DNA of 64,000 bases from DASPWW01 sp963756745 (GTDB taxonomy: Bacteria > Actinomycetota > Thermoleophilia > Solirubrobacterales > 70-9). A program made the position numbers and the translations under genes. This document shows, in pieces, positions 18,195-28,641 of the stretch. Location: assembly GCA_963756745.1 (NCBI GenBank), contig CAVWOU010000012.1:124001-188000 (forward strand), given 5' to 3'. Every line of letters starts with the position of its first letter. Positions within the stretch are counted from its first letter, which is position 1. The notes beneath the pieces are model-generated. The model searched no databases. It was not told where the DNA came from and was given only the letters and a program-made list of their open reading frames with translations.

Positions 18195-20674
18195 CTCGCG
18201 GCCTCCTCCTCGGGCGTCAGCGCCCTGACCTCGACGGCGTCGGCCCCCGCCAGCAGGCCAGGGTTGTTCTCGGCCGTTCCCTCGATCAGGAATCCGGCCC
18301 CGGGTCGCATCCGCTGCCGGATCGCGACGTGCGCCCGGAGGCTGTGCCCGTTCGAGCGGGCCTCGACCGGCTGGCCGTTCTTCACCCCGAGCCGCTCGGC
18401 ATCCGTGGGCGCGAGCTCGAGCGTCTGGCGGGGAGCGAGGAATCGCAGCGCCGGGTTGCGCTCGGTGACCTCGCCCGCCCACAGGTCGCGGTAGGTGCCG
18501 AGTCGCAGCCGTCCGTCGGCCGCCGCGGCCGCCGCCGGCTGGGACGCCTCGGGCCGCCGTCCGGGCGCCGGGAGGCTCGCCGCGGCGTCGCGGTCCTGCC
18601 ACCGGACGCCCAGGCCGCCGATCTCCTCGTGGGTGACCCCGGCGTAGAACGGGACCTCGCGCGCGATCTGGGCGAGCACCATCGGCCCGGTGTGCAGCCC
18701 GAGCTCGTCGCCGAGCGCGGCCGACAGCTCGACCAGCACCTCCCAGCCCATCCGGACTCGGTCTGGTCGCGGGATCGCCGGGCGCAGCCGCTGCAGGCGA
18801 CCGTCGGGATGGGTCACGGTGCCCTCCTTCTCGGCGTAGCTCTCGGCGGGGAACACGACGTCGGCGCGGCTCGTCGACTCGTCCCGAAACATCGAGCTCG
18901 CGACCACGAAGTCGGCGTGGTCGAGCGCGTCCCGCCACCGCGCGCCGTCCCGGCTGTAGCGGATCGGGTCGGCGTTGACGAGGATCGCGGCCGCGAGCTC
19001 GTCGGAGTCGAGCAGCCGTGCGATCTCCGCCGCGTCCGCCCCGGCGGCGACCTCGCCGTAGCCGGGTCCCGCGTTGGGCAGGCAGCCAACCTCGCGCAGG
19101 CCGCGCGCGTTGCTCTGCCGCGGGACCTCCAGCAACCCCGAGCCGTCGCGATCGGCCAGCCCGAGCGCATCTGCCACGGCGAGCAGCTGTTCCGCCGCGG
19201 CGTGCTTCCCACCGGCGAGCTCCTCACCCCACACGACGACGACGTTCTCGGTATCCCGCAACGCCGACGCGAGCCGCTCCGCATCCTCGCCGTACTCGCC
19301 CGGAGCCTGGGACGCATCGCCCTCACGGAGTGCCGCGGCGAGCCCCGCGAGCAGCGCGGCGGCGTCGCCGGGCGCGTAGCGCACGACTTCGGTCGCGCCG
19401 CCGTCGAGCGCCGACGGGCGTGGCGAGGCGACCACAAGCCGCGCGCCCGCTCGTCGCACCGCCTTGCGAATCCGCAGGTCGAGTATCGGCATCGAGTTGA
19501 GCGGGTCCGCGCCCACGACGAGGATCGCGCCCGCGCGGTCGAGATCGGGCATCGCCGCCGCAAGCTGCGGTCGGGCGAGCTCGAGCCACCGCTCGCGGTC
19601 GACCGGCCCGCCGTCGCGCGAGTCGACGTGCGGCGAGTCGAGCGCTTCCCGAACGATCCTCTGCACGAGGTAGCCCTCCTCGTTCGAGGTCGCGCCGCCG
19701 ACGAGCGCGGCGGCGCGTCCGCGCGCGGCGCCGAGCCCCGCGGCGGCGGCGTCGATCGCCTCGGCCCAGCTCGCTTCGCGGAGCTCACCCGCCTGGCGAA
19801 CGAGCGGCTTGGTGATCCGATCCGGCGAGGTGATCATCTGGTAGCCGAAGCGGCCCTTGTCGCACAGCCACCCGTCGTCGACGTCGAGGTTGTCGCGACT
19901 CAGCACCCGCTCGACGCGCTCGTCGCGGACCGTGAACAGGACGTTGCACTGGGACGGGCACAGGGTGCAGATCGAGCCCGCGTCCTCGATGTCCCACGGG
20001 CGGGCGCGGAAGCGGTACGTCTGGGAGGTCAGCGCCCCGACGGGGCACAGCTCGACGATGTTGCCGTGGAAGGGCGCGACGTACGGGCGGTTGTCGAACG
20101 TCCCCACGAAGGTGCGGTCGCCGCGCTCGAGCAGCTGGAGCTGCTCGTCCTCGGACACCTCCTGGCTGAACCGGACGCACCGATAGCAGAGGATGCAGCG
20201 CTCACGGTCGATCTTGACCAGCGGCGAGAGCGGAAGCGGCTTCTGGAAGTGGCGCTTGGGGTCGGTGAAGCGGCTCTTTCCCGGGCCCCAGCCCATCGCG
20301 ATGTCCTGGAGCGGGCACTCGCCGCCCTTGTCGCACACCGGGCAATCGAGCGGGTGGTTGACGAGCAGGAACTCGACAACCGCCTCCTGAGCCACCTTCA
20401 CGCGGTCGGTCCGCGTGTACACCACCATCCCGTCGCGGATCGGCGTCGAGCATGCGGTCTGCAGCTTCGGGATCCCCTCGATCTCGACCAGGCACATGCG
20501 GCACGCGCCGACCGGGTCGCCGAGCTTCGGCTCGTAGCAGAACACCGGGATCTCGACGTCCCCCAGCTTCGCGGCGTCGACGAGCATCGCTCCCTCCGGC
20601 GCCGTCACCTCGACGCCGTCGACGACGAGGGTGGCCGGGTTGCCGTCCCGCTTGATTCGCAGCCGCTCGAACAT
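18191..20674 (-). CDS. nuoG: NADH-quinone oxidoreductase subunit G
   Basis: This 827-residue iron-sulfur subunit starts with a [2Fe-2S] ferredoxin domain (CYEPKLGDPVGACRMCLVE). It then has the His/Cys motif HPLDCPVCDKGGECPLQD, the [4Fe-4S] motif CILCYRCVRF and the N7-type motif CTLCPSQCNVLF. A molybdopterin-oxidoreductase-like domain follows, and the C-terminus looks like a molybdopterin-dinucleotide-binding domain. It relays electrons from NuoF to NuoI. The ATG at 20674 lies 16 bp after the nuoF stop. Its stop overlaps the nuoH start. Confidence 0.96.
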   Translation of the reverse strand: MFERLRIKRDGNPATLVVDGVEVTAPEGAMLVDAAKLGDVEIPVFCYEPKLGDPVGACRMCLVEIEGIPKLQTACSTPIRDGMVVYTRTDRVKVAQEAVVEFLLVNHPLDCPVCDKGGECPLQDIAMGWGPGKSRFTDPKRHFQKPLPLSPLVKIDRERCILCYRCVRFSQEVSEDEQLQLLERGDRTFVGTFDNRPYVAPFHGNIVELCPVGALTSQTYRFRARPWDIEDAGSICTLCPSQCNVLFTVRDERVERVLSRDNLDVDDGWLCDKGRFGYQMITSPDRITKPLVRQAGELREASWAEAIDAAAAGLGAARGRAAALVGGATSNEEGYLVQRIVREALDSPHVDSRDGGPVDRERWLELARPQLAAAMPDLDRAGAILVVGADPLNSMPILDLRIRKAVRRAGARLVVASPRPSALDGGATEVVRYAPGDAAALLAGLAAALREGDASQAPGEYGEDAERLASALRDTENVVVVWGEELAGGKHAAAEQLLAVADALGLADRDGSGLLEVPRQSNARGLREVGCLPNAGPGYGEVAAGADAAEIARLLDSDELAAAILVNADPIRYSRDGARWRDALDHADFVVASSMFRDESTSRADVVFPAESYAEKEGTVTHPDGRLQRLRPAIPRPDRVRMGWEVLVELSAALGDELGLHTGPMVLAQIAREVPFYAGVTHEEIGGLGVRWQDRDAAASLPAPGRRPEASQPAAAAAADGRLRLGTYRDLWAGEVTERNPALRFLAPRQTLELAPTDAERLGVKNGQPVEARSNGHSLRAHVAIRQRMRPGAGFLIEGTAENNPGLLAGADAVEVRALTPEEEAAR

Positions 20675-20690
20675 CAGTGGGACCTCGCGC

Positions 20691-21993
<1,303 letters not shown>

Positions 21994-22004
<11 letters not shown>

Positions 22005-22668
22005 CAGAGCCCTCCGTCACTCGGGGATCCGGCTCGGGCTCGGGACCGCCGGCCGCAGGGCGGCGGACCAGCGAGCGCTCGGGGAACGGCTCGCGGCCGG
22101 AGCGGATGTCTTCGACGATCGCCGCCGCGTCACCGGCGTCCAGCGGCCCCACGTAGCGCCCGTCGATCGCGGCCATCGGCGCGATGTCGCACGCGCCCAT
22201 GCACTGGAAGTTGGAGATGAACAGCTCGCCGTCGGCGGAGGTGGCCCCCTCGTGGGTCGCCTTCTCGAGGTCGGCGTCCGCCGCCTCGCACACCGCCTCG
22301 AGAAGCTCGTCGGCGCCCGCCATCCAGCACGAGATGTTGGTGCACAGCAGCACGTCGTGGCGCCCCGCGGGCTCGAGCCGGAACAGGTCGTAGAAGCTCG
22401 CCACCGCCTCGAGGTGGGCGGGCGGGACGCCCATCACCGCCGCGGCCTGGCGGATGCCCTCCGGCGTGCACCACCCGTAACGGCGCTGCACGGCCCACAG
22501 CGCGGGAATCGACGCGGACCGCGGGTCCGGGTAGCGGCCCATCGCCGTCTCGATCGCCTCCCGCAGGTCGGTGGGGCAGTCGACCTCGTGCAGTTCGGGA
22601 ACCTCGCCCGTGTCTGCAGATACCGGCAAGTTCGCTCGCGAACTTGCCGCTTGGCCGGACTCGTTCAC
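21994..22668 (-). CDS. nuoE: NADH-quinone oxidoreductase subunit E
   Basis: This 224-residue thioredoxin-like subunit has a [2Fe-2S] site: CTNISC, then FQCMGACDIAP. The GTG at 22668 overlaps the nuoD stop as GTGA. The first 20 residues (ending near PVSADTG) are low in conservation and are encoded across a perfect 26-bp palindrome. The body from about residue 30 (DLREAIETAMGRYPD) is standard NuoE. The protein also has a Pro/Glu-rich C-terminal tail longer than usual. It partners NuoF and NuoG in the NADH dehydrogenase module. Confidence 0.95.
22624..22649. repeat. Perfect 26-bp palindrome (12-TC-12) inside nuoE
   Basis: Two exact 12-nt inverted arms, CGGCAAGTTCGC and GCGAACTTGCCG, flank a central TC. 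It lies in the variable N-terminal coding part of nuoE. The architecture is the same as that of the palindrome at 30361-30386, with a shared centre GCTCGC but different outer arms. In RNA it would form a very stable hairpin. Confidence 0.75.
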
Positions 22669-23859
22669 CGGTCGACTCCTCCCAGGATCGGGTCGAGCAT
22701 CGCGAGGTTCTGGATCATGTCCGCGACGTAGCCCCCCACGGACATGTCGCGCAGCGCCTGCAGGTTCACGAACGAGGAATCGCGGAAGTGCACGCGGGCG
22801 GGCTTCGCGGATCCGTCCGCGACCACGAAGCAGCCGAGCTCTCCGCGCGGCCCCTCGATCGGGTAGTAGGACTCGCCCGCAGGCACCCGAAAGCCCTCGG
22901 TGACGAGCTTGAAGTGATGGATGAGCGCCTCCATCGAGGTCGATAGCTCGTCGCGCGGCGGCAGCACGTACTTGCGGTCGTCGAGGATGTGAGGACCCTC
23001 CGGAAGGCCGTCGATCGCCTGCTCGATGATCCGGACGGACTCTCGCATCTCGGCGAGCCGCACCCGGTAGCGGTCGTAGCCGTCGCCGACCGTCCCGATC
23101 GGGACCTTGAAGTCGAATTCCGCGTAGGACAGGTAGGGGCTCGCCTTGCGAAGGTCCCACGGCTCGCCGGCGGCGCGGAGCAGCGGGCCGGTGACGCCGA
23201 GCTCCAGGAGCCGCTCGCGGGGCACCACGCCCACGTTCCTGGTCCGGTTGAGGAAGATCTCGTTGCGGTCGAGGATCGCCTCGTACTGGTCGATCCGGGT
23301 CGGCATCTCGGCGCAGAACTCGCGTACCCGGCGCGCCCACCCGACCGGTATGTCCTCGATCACCCCGCCGACCTGGAAGTAGCGCGTGTGCATGCGTTGG
23401 CCGCTGGACATCTCGAACAGGTCGAGGACCTTGTCGCGCTCGCGGAAGCAGTAGAAGAGCATCGAAATCGCGCCGACGTCGAGCGCCGAGGTACCGAGCC
23501 ACACGAGATGGGAGTGGAGCCGGTTGAGCTCGAGGTGGATCACGCGCAGGTACTTCGCGCGGTCGGGGATCTCCATGTCGAGCAGGCGCTCGACCGCCCC
23601 GCAGAACGCCTGCATCTGGAAGAAGAACGAGACGTAGTCCATCCGCTCCACGAACGGGATCACCTTCCAGTACGACTTGTCCTCGCAGTTCTTCTCGATC
23701 CCGGTGTGGAGGTAGCCGACGATCGGCTTCAGGTCCCGGACGACCTCCCCCTCGAGGGTGACCATGACGCGAAGCACCCCGTGGGTGGCCGGATGATGGG
23801 GGCCGAAGTTGACCGTCAGCAGCTCCTGTTCGGGCTGGAGCTCCTCGACCGTGTCTCAC
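22665..23859 (-). CDS. nuoD: NADH-quinone oxidoreductase subunit D (start unresolved)
   Basis: This is the 49-kDa-type subunit, which with NuoB and NuoH forms the quinone site. Conserved segments include HTGIEKNCEDKSYWK, ERMDYVSFFF and the C-terminal DMSVGGYVADMIQNLAMLDPILGGVDR. The obligatory N-terminal motif NFGPHHPATHGVLR lies upstream of the first legal start in frame (GTG at 23777). The frame is open back to the nuoC stop with no ATG, GTG or TTG. A GTG at 23859 overlapping the nuoC stop as GTGA would fit the style of this operon, but needs one base removed. Either an indel near 23850 or a rare start is implied. Confidence 0.93.
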
Positions 23860-24392
23860 TCCCACCACCCCGGCGCCTCGACCTCGTTGTGCGTGTACAG
23901 GACCGGCTCGCCGCCCATCGGGAAGTCGCGCCGCTGCGGCCACCCGACGTAGTCCTCGGGCATCAGGATCCGGCGGAGATCGGGGTGTCCGCGGAACACG
24001 ATTCCGAACAGGTCGTAGGCCTCTCGCTCCTGGAACTCGGCGGTAGGGAACAGCTCCACGCACGAGTCGAGCTCGGGAAGCTCCTCGCCGCCGGGATCCG
24101 GGAGCGCGGCCTTGACGCGCAGGCGCTCGATCCGCGGCATGCAGAGCAGCTCGTAGTGCACGCCGAACCGCGGCTCGCCCGGAAGGTAGTCGGCGGCATG
24201 GAGGCTCGAGAGGAAGTGGTACTCCTGGCCCGGGGTGTCGCGAAGCCAGCGCAGCGCGTCGAGGACCCGGTCCGGGTTGACGACGAGCGCCGCCTGTTCG
24301 TGCTCGTAGTAGGTGTCGAGAACGGCGCCGTCGACGGTCTCGTTGAGCTCCTGAGCGATCAGCTCGAGACCGGGGGCGTCAGGCACCGTCAC
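23856..24392 (-). CDS. nuoC: NADH-quinone oxidoreductase subunit C
   Basis: This 178-residue 30-kDa-type subunit of the peripheral arm has the signature EREAYDLFGIVFRGHPDLRR and the ending WPQRRDFP. The start is GTG at 24392 (or 24386), overlapping the nuoB stop by 8-14 bp. NuoC and NuoD are separate genes here, not fused as in some enterobacteria. Its stop is directly followed in the same frame by nuoD coding sequence. Confidence 0.95.
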   Translation of the reverse strand: MTVPDAPGLELIAQELNETVDGAVLDTYYEHEQAALVVNPDRVLDALRWLRDTPGQEYHFLSSLHAADYLPGEPRFGVHYELLCMPRIERLRVKAALPDPGGEELPELDSCVELFPTAEFQEREAYDLFGIVFRGHPDLRRILMPEDYVGWPQRRDFPMGGEPVLYTHNEVEAPGWWE

Positions 24393-25189
24393 TCCCCGGC
24401 GCCCTGGGCATCTCACGCGTGAGCTCGCGCGCCGCCGTGTAGGCATCGCGCTCCTCCTGCGTCGGTTCGATCGCGCCGCGCGCCCACTCCTCGGTCCCGA
24501 TCGCGTTGTAGCGCTGGCGCCAGCCGGGGTCGGGGTTGCCAGCGATCATCCGCTGGAGCTTGTTGAAGCCGGAGATCAGCGCCTCCGGGCGCGGCGGGCA
24601 GCCGGGGACGTGGACGTCGACCGGCATGAACTTGTCGGCGCCCTGAACGACGGCGTAGTTCGCGAACATCCCTCCCGACGACGAGCACGCGCCCATCGCG
24701 ATCGCCCACTTCGGCTCGAGCATCTGGTCGTAGATCCGCCGGACTACCGGCGCCATCTTGATCGACACCCGGCCCGAGAGGATCAGCAGGTCGGCCTGCC
24801 TGGGCGACGCGCGCATGTTCTCGGCGCCGAACCGGGCGATGTCGTAGCGCGGGGTGACGAGCGAGATCATCTCGATCGCGCAGCAGGCGAGGCCGAACGT
24901 GAGCGGGAAGACCGAGTTCGCCCTGGCCCAGCCCAGCGCGCGCTCCAACTTCGTCGTCGACCACCGCCTCCTCGACATGGCGCTCGAGGTCGCGCCCCTC
25001 GAGGTCGCCCCGCAACAGATCCCGCGCGCGGAGCTGGCGGGCGCGAAACTCACCAACGCCGGCCGCGTCCTCCGCTTCGCGTCCGGGCGCGGCCGGGTCG
25101 GCGCCAGTCTGGTCAAGCGGCGCAATGGGGGCTTCGCCCCCTCGGCGCCCCTTCGGGCGCCTCCCCCGGCGCAGCTTCTCGCGCCTCAC
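24379..25189 (-). CDS. nuoB: NADH-quinone oxidoreductase subunit B, extended N-terminus, probable frameshift
   Basis: The core from TTKLERALGWARANSVFPLTFGLACCAIEM is standard NuoB, with ligands of cluster N2 in LACCAIE, MGACSSSGGMF and VPGCPPRP. The frame upstream of TTKLERALG reads poorly conserved MSRRRW. The neighbouring frame reads DLLRGDLEGRDLERHVEEAVV, which looks like real protein and leads back to a GTG at 25189 overlapping the nuoA stop as GTGA. One extra base near 24955-24965 would join them (total length 3n+1). The gene would then have about 75 extra N-terminal residues, encoded across two hairpins. If the frame is real as read, an in-frame ATG at 24978 is the alternative start. 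Confidence 0.9.
25127..25161. repeat. Two adjacent GC-rich hairpins in the nuoB 5-prime region
   Basis: GGGGGC-TTC-GCCCCC (25127-25141) is followed 2 bp later by GGCGCCC-CTTC-GGGCGCC (25144-25161). Both are perfect stems with short TTC-containing loops. They lie between the nuoA stop and the conserved part of nuoB and could slow translation or mark a palindromic insertion into the coding region. Confidence 0.6.
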
Positions 25190-25563
25190 CTCCAATCCAG
25201 CGCACCCCTCCGCCATGCGTACGCGAACGCGACCAGCAGGAGGAAGACGAACACCAGGATCTCCGCGAGGACGAAGACGCTGTCGGCCGCGTTGAGGATC
25301 ACCCCGACCGGATACAGGAACACGACCTCGATGTCGAACAGGATGAACAGCATCGCGATCATGTAGAAGCTGATCCCGAACCGGAACGTGTGCGAGACCT
25401 CGGATGGAAGCCCGCACTCGTAGGGCTCGCTCTTCGCCTTGTTCGGGCGGCGCGGGCCGAGCACGTGGTTGAGCGTTACCAGGGCCCCCCCGACGACGAT
25501 CCCTAGGCCGGCGAAGACGAGGACGGGGAGATAGGCCTGAAGCAAAGCCAGGCTGTTATACAC
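25186..25563 (-). CDS. nuoA: NADH-quinone oxidoreductase subunit A
   Basis: This subunit of about 125 residues has three transmembrane helices. It has the conserved loop KSEPYECGLPSEVSHTFRFGISFYMIAM and FDIEVVFLYPVGV, diagnostic for NuoA/ND3. It is the first gene of the complex I operon. Possible starts are TTG 25566, GTG 25563 and TTG 25545. None has a clear Shine-Dalgarno, which suggests a leaderless or weakly initiated transcript. It diverges from the membrane-protein gene at 25664. Confidence 0.95.
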   Translation of the reverse strand: MYNSLALLQAYLPVLVFAGLGIVVGGALVTLNHVLGPRRPNKAKSEPYECGLPSEVSHTFRFGISFYMIAMLFILFDIEVVFLYPVGVILNAADSVFVLAEILVFVFLLLVAFAYAWRRGALDWR

Positions 25564-25580
25564 CAACTTTGTGACAGAGT
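25555..25580 (-). promoter_or_regulatory. Tentative nuo operon promoter (-10 TATAAC)
   Basis: On the minus strand, the AT-rich stretch just before and at the nuoA start contains TATAAC (25560-25555), close to the TAnnnT -10 pattern of actinobacteria. No convincing -35 hexamer is found 17 bp upstream. If used, transcription would begin near the TTG at 25545, a leaderless arrangement. Confidence 0.25.
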
Positions 25581-25663
25581 GTTACATAGTGATTTTTCGC
25601 ATCTGCATGGGGATTGACGGGGGTCGCGCAGTGCATTTGCCGGCGGCTCGCTGAGGGCCGCGA

Positions 25664-26098
25664 TTGGACACTCTCCACCTCGTCCTGGGGGTCGCCGTAA
25701 TCGCGCTGAACCTGCTCGCGGGCGCGTGGGGCGGGGTCGCTTGGATCCAGCAGCGCCCGTCGGTGAGCTTCTGGTACATCCTCCGCGCGGCGCAGGTCTC
25801 AGTCGTGCTCCAGGTCCTAGCCGGCGGAATCCTCGTCCTGCTCGGCGAGGAGGCGACCGGGGCGCTCCACTACATCTACGGGCTCGCGCCGCTCCTGGTG
25901 TCGTTGCTGGCCGAGGGGGCGCGGGCCGGCGCCGCCGAGCGCGAGCTCGCCGACACCGATTTTCAGGCGCTTCCCCGCGAGCGCCAGCGGACGATCGCGC
26001 TCGCGATCGTGCGACGCGAGATGGGGATCATGGCCCTGTCCGCGTGGGTGATCTTCTTCCTTGCGCTGCGGGCGGCCGGGACGAGCACCGCGTTCTAG
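25664..26098 (+). CDS. Small four-helix membrane protein, function unknown
   Basis: This 144-residue protein has four hydrophobic segments: about 3-27, 42-62, 66-86 and 119-137. A charged cytoplasmic-looking loop (AAERELADTDFQALPRERQR) lies between the third and fourth. No family motif was recognised. The start is a TTG at 25664 without a clear ribosome site. It diverges from nuoA with about 100 bp between, which holds both promoters, so it might be regulated together with complex I. That is inference from position only. Confidence 0.6.
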   Translation: MDTLHLVLGVAVIALNLLAGAWGGVAWIQQRPSVSFWYILRAAQVSVVLQVLAGGILVLLGEEATGALHYIYGLAPLLVSLLAEGARAGAAERELADTDFQALPRERQRTIALAIVRREMGIMALSAWVIFFLALRAAGTSTAF

Positions 26099-26242
26099 AG
26101 CGAAGGGTAGAGATAGCCGTACCGAATCCGCGCGCGAAACGCGCTACCTTCGCGTGCGATCACTGGCGTCACCGGTTCGGGGGTCCACGATGAGTTTTGC
26201 GGCGCCAGGCGGTCGTTGCAGACAAGCGCGACGCATCGCGCG

Positions 26243-27244
26243 ATGACCTCCGAACCCACTCATTCCACGCTCGCGATCGAGGCCTCCGGCCTCGTCAAGG
26301 TCTTCGGCGAGACGCGCGCCGTGGACGGCGTCGACCTCGCCGTGAGGCGCGGGAGCGTGTACGGCATGCTGGGTCCGAACGGGGCAGGCAAGACGACGAC
26401 GATCAGGATGCTCGCGACGCTGCTGCGCCCGGACGACGGCGACGCGCGCGTGCTCGGCCACGACATCGTCAGCGAGGCGAACGAGGTGCGAGCCTCGGTC
26501 AGCCTCACGGGCCAGCTCGCCTCCGTGGACGAGGACCTGACGGGGCGGGAGAACCTGATCCTGATCGGCCGCCTGCTGGGGCTGAAGCGGGCGAGCGCCA
26601 AGGCGCGCGCGACTGAGCTCCTCGACGCGTTCGGCCTCAGCGACGCGGCCGGACGCCTGGTCAAGAACTACTCCGGCGGAATGCGGCGGCGGCTCGACAT
26701 CGCCGCGAGCATCGTCGTCACCCCCGAGCTGATGTTTCTCGACGAGCCGACCACGGGACTCGACCCGCGGTCCCGAAACCAGGTGTGGGACATCATCCGG
26801 CAGTTCGCGGCGCAGGGCACGACGATCCTGCTCTGCACCCAGTACCTCGAGGAGGCCGATCAGCTCGCCGACGGGATCGCCGTGATCGACCACGGCAAGG
26901 TGATCGCCGAGGGGACGCCCGCGCAGCTCAAGCTCTCCGTGGGCGGAAGCAAGCTGCACATCAGGCTGCTGGAGCCCGAGCAGCGACCCGAGGCCGAGCG
27001 GGTCATCACGCGGGTCCTCGGGGCGGAGTGCCATCTCGAGGCGGATCCGTCGTCGCTGTCGACGTCGTGCGCGGATGCGGACCGGGCCGCCGAGGCCGTG
27101 GGCGAGCTGACCCGCGCGGGGATAGGCGTCGCGAACTTCTCGCTCGGCCAGCCGAGCCTCGACGAGGTGTTCCTGGCGCTGACCGGTCGCCCGGCCGAGG
27201 ACCAGACCGCCGAGGAAGCGATTCAGGAGGAGCAAGCGGCGTGA
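26243..27244 (+). CDS. DrrA-type ABC transporter ATP-binding protein
   Basis: This 333-residue ATPase has Walker A GPNGAGKTTT, signature YSGGMRRRL, Walker B LMFLDEPTTGLDP and an H-loop replaced by Gln (CTQYLEEADQLAD), as is usual in the daunorubicin-resistance family. The C-terminal DUF4162-like domain ends with SLDEVFLALTGRPAED. It should energise export of a drug or lipid through the permease encoded next, whose GTG start overlaps this stop as GTGA. An ATG at 26243 is chosen. A GCGCG-AAA-CGCGC inverted repeat at 26132-26144 followed by TACCTT may mark the promoter. Confidence 0.93.
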   Translation: MTSEPTHSTLAIEASGLVKVFGETRAVDGVDLAVRRGSVYGMLGPNGAGKTTTIRMLATLLRPDDGDARVLGHDIVSEANEVRASVSLTGQLASVDEDLTGRENLILIGRLLGLKRASAKARATELLDAFGLSDAAGRLVKNYSGGMRRRLDIAASIVVTPELMFLDEPTTGLDPRSRNQVWDIIRQFAAQGTTILLCTQYLEEADQLADGIAVIDHGKVIAEGTPAQLKLSVGGSKLHIRLLEPEQRPEAERVITRVLGAECHLEADPSSLSTSCADADRAAEAVGELTRAGIGVANFSLGQPSLDEVFLALTGRPAEDQTAEEAIQEEQAA

Positions 27245-28092
27245 GCACGGAACCGACGACGCAGATCCAGACCGGCCCCGGTGTCGAGGAAGAGGCGCTC
27301 CGCAAGGCGCTCGCCTCGACCGGCCGCCCACCTCGCGCCAGCGCCGTCTCGGCCGCGCTGACGTTCGGCTGGCGCGGGATGCTCAAGGTCCGGCACGTGC
27401 CCGAGCAGCTGCTTGACGTGACGATCACGCCGGTGATGTTCGTGCTTCTGTTCACCTACCTGTTCGGCGGCGCGATTGCCGGCTCGACCTCCGAGTACCT
27501 GGACTACATCCTGCCCGGGATCCTCGTCATGTCGGTGGTGTTCACCACCGTGTACTCCGGCGTCTCGTTGAATACGGACCTGACCAGAGGGGTCGTGGAC
27601 CGGTTCCGCTCGCTTCCGATCTGGCGTCCGGCGCCGCTCGTCGGAGCCCTTCTCGGCGACAGCGTGCGCTACCTCGTCGCCGGCACCGTGATCATCGTCC
27701 TCGGCGTGATCCTCGGCTACCGCCCGTCCAACGGAGTGCCAGGGGTCGTGGCGGCACTCGGCATCGTGGTGCTGTTCGCCTTCGGCCTCTCCTGGATCTT
27801 CACCGTCCTCGGGCTGCTGATGCGCGCCCCGAACGCGGTCATGAACGCGGGCTTCATGGCGATATTCCCGATCACGTTCCTCAGCAACGTGTTCGTCGAC
27901 CCCGACACGCTGCCCAGCGCGCTCGAGGCGTTCGTGAACGTCAACCCGATCTCGATCCTGGCGGACGTCTCCCGCGGCCTGATGGACGGGACGGCTTCCG
28001 GCGGCGACATCGCCATCGTCCTCGGCGTCGCGGCGCTCTTGACCGCCGTTTTCGCCCCGCTCACGACGCACCTGTACCGGACGAGGGGCTGA
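27241..28092 (+). CDS. DrrB-type ABC-2 transporter permease
   Basis: This 283-residue ABC-2 permease has six membrane helices. Features include YLDYILPGILVMSVVFTTVYSG, TDLTRGVVDRFRSLPI (the cytoplasmic coupling region of the Drr family) and FLSNVFVDPDTLP. Together with the preceding ATPase it forms an exporter, typically for polyketide drugs or membrane lipids, but no biosynthetic cluster is adjacent. The GTG at 27241 overlaps the upstream stop, and CAGGAGG about 14 nt upstream could serve as ribosome site. Confidence 0.92.
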   Translation: MSTEPTTQIQTGPGVEEEALRKALASTGRPPRASAVSAALTFGWRGMLKVRHVPEQLLDVTITPVMFVLLFTYLFGGAIAGSTSEYLDYILPGILVMSVVFTTVYSGVSLNTDLTRGVVDRFRSLPIWRPAPLVGALLGDSVRYLVAGTVIIVLGVILGYRPSNGVPGVVAALGIVVLFAFGLSWIFTVLGLLMRAPNAVMNAGFMAIFPITFLSNVFVDPDTLPSALEAFVNVNPISILADVSRGLMDGTASGGDIAIVLGVAALLTAVFAPLTTHLYRTRG

Positions 28093-28102
28093 CCGAGCGC
28101 CG

Positions 28103-28615
28103 CTACGGCGCCTCGCCGAGCGGCATGTAGGCGCCGCGGTAGAAGATCAGAGGGTCTCCGTCGCGCGCCGCGACGTCTAGAACGGCGCCGGTGACGATCA
28201 CGTGGTCGCCGCCCGCGAGCACGTCGCGGAGCTCGCACCCCACCCATACGACGATCCCGTCGAGCGCGGGAATGCCGCCGCGCTCGCGCCACGCGACGCC
28301 GTCCCACTTCTCCTGCATCTCGAGCTTCGTCGAGAACGAACGTGCGAGCTCCGCCTGGTCGGCGGCGAGCACGTTGACGCCGAACCGCCCCGCCTCCTCC
28401 ACCGTACGCAGCGTGCGCGAGCCCCGATCGAGCGCGGCGAGCATCAGCGGGGGATCGAGCGACAGCGACAGCACCGCGTTAGCCGTGAGCCCCGACGGGC
28501 CGCCGTCGCCCAGCGCCGTCACCACTGTGACGCCGGTGGGCAGGTGCGATATCGCGCGCCGGAAGGCGTCCGGCTCTACTGCGGCCGGCTTCGATTCGGG
28601 CTCTGGCGTGGCCAT
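28103..28615 (-). CDS. Flavin reductase-like FMN-binding protein
   Basis: This 170-residue protein has the flavin reductase-like split-barrel fold: FRRAISHLPTGVTVVTA at the N-terminus, GLTANAVLSLSLDPPLMLAAL in the flavin region and GVNVLAADQAELARSF. It probably supplies reduced FMN to a two-component monooxygenase, though no oxygenase partner is adjacent. It converges with the ABC permease gene (10 bp apart) and diverges from the cytochrome c gene. Confidence 0.87.
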   Translation of the reverse strand: MATPEPESKPAAVEPDAFRRAISHLPTGVTVVTALGDGGPSGLTANAVLSLSLDPPLMLAALDRGSRTLRTVEEAGRFGVNVLAADQAELARSFSTKLEMQEKWDGVAWRERGGIPALDGIVVWVGCELRDVLAGGDHVIVTGAVLDVAARDGDPLIFYRGAYMPLGEAP

Positions 28616-28641
28616 CCTCTGAAACCTTATGATCCCGCCGC

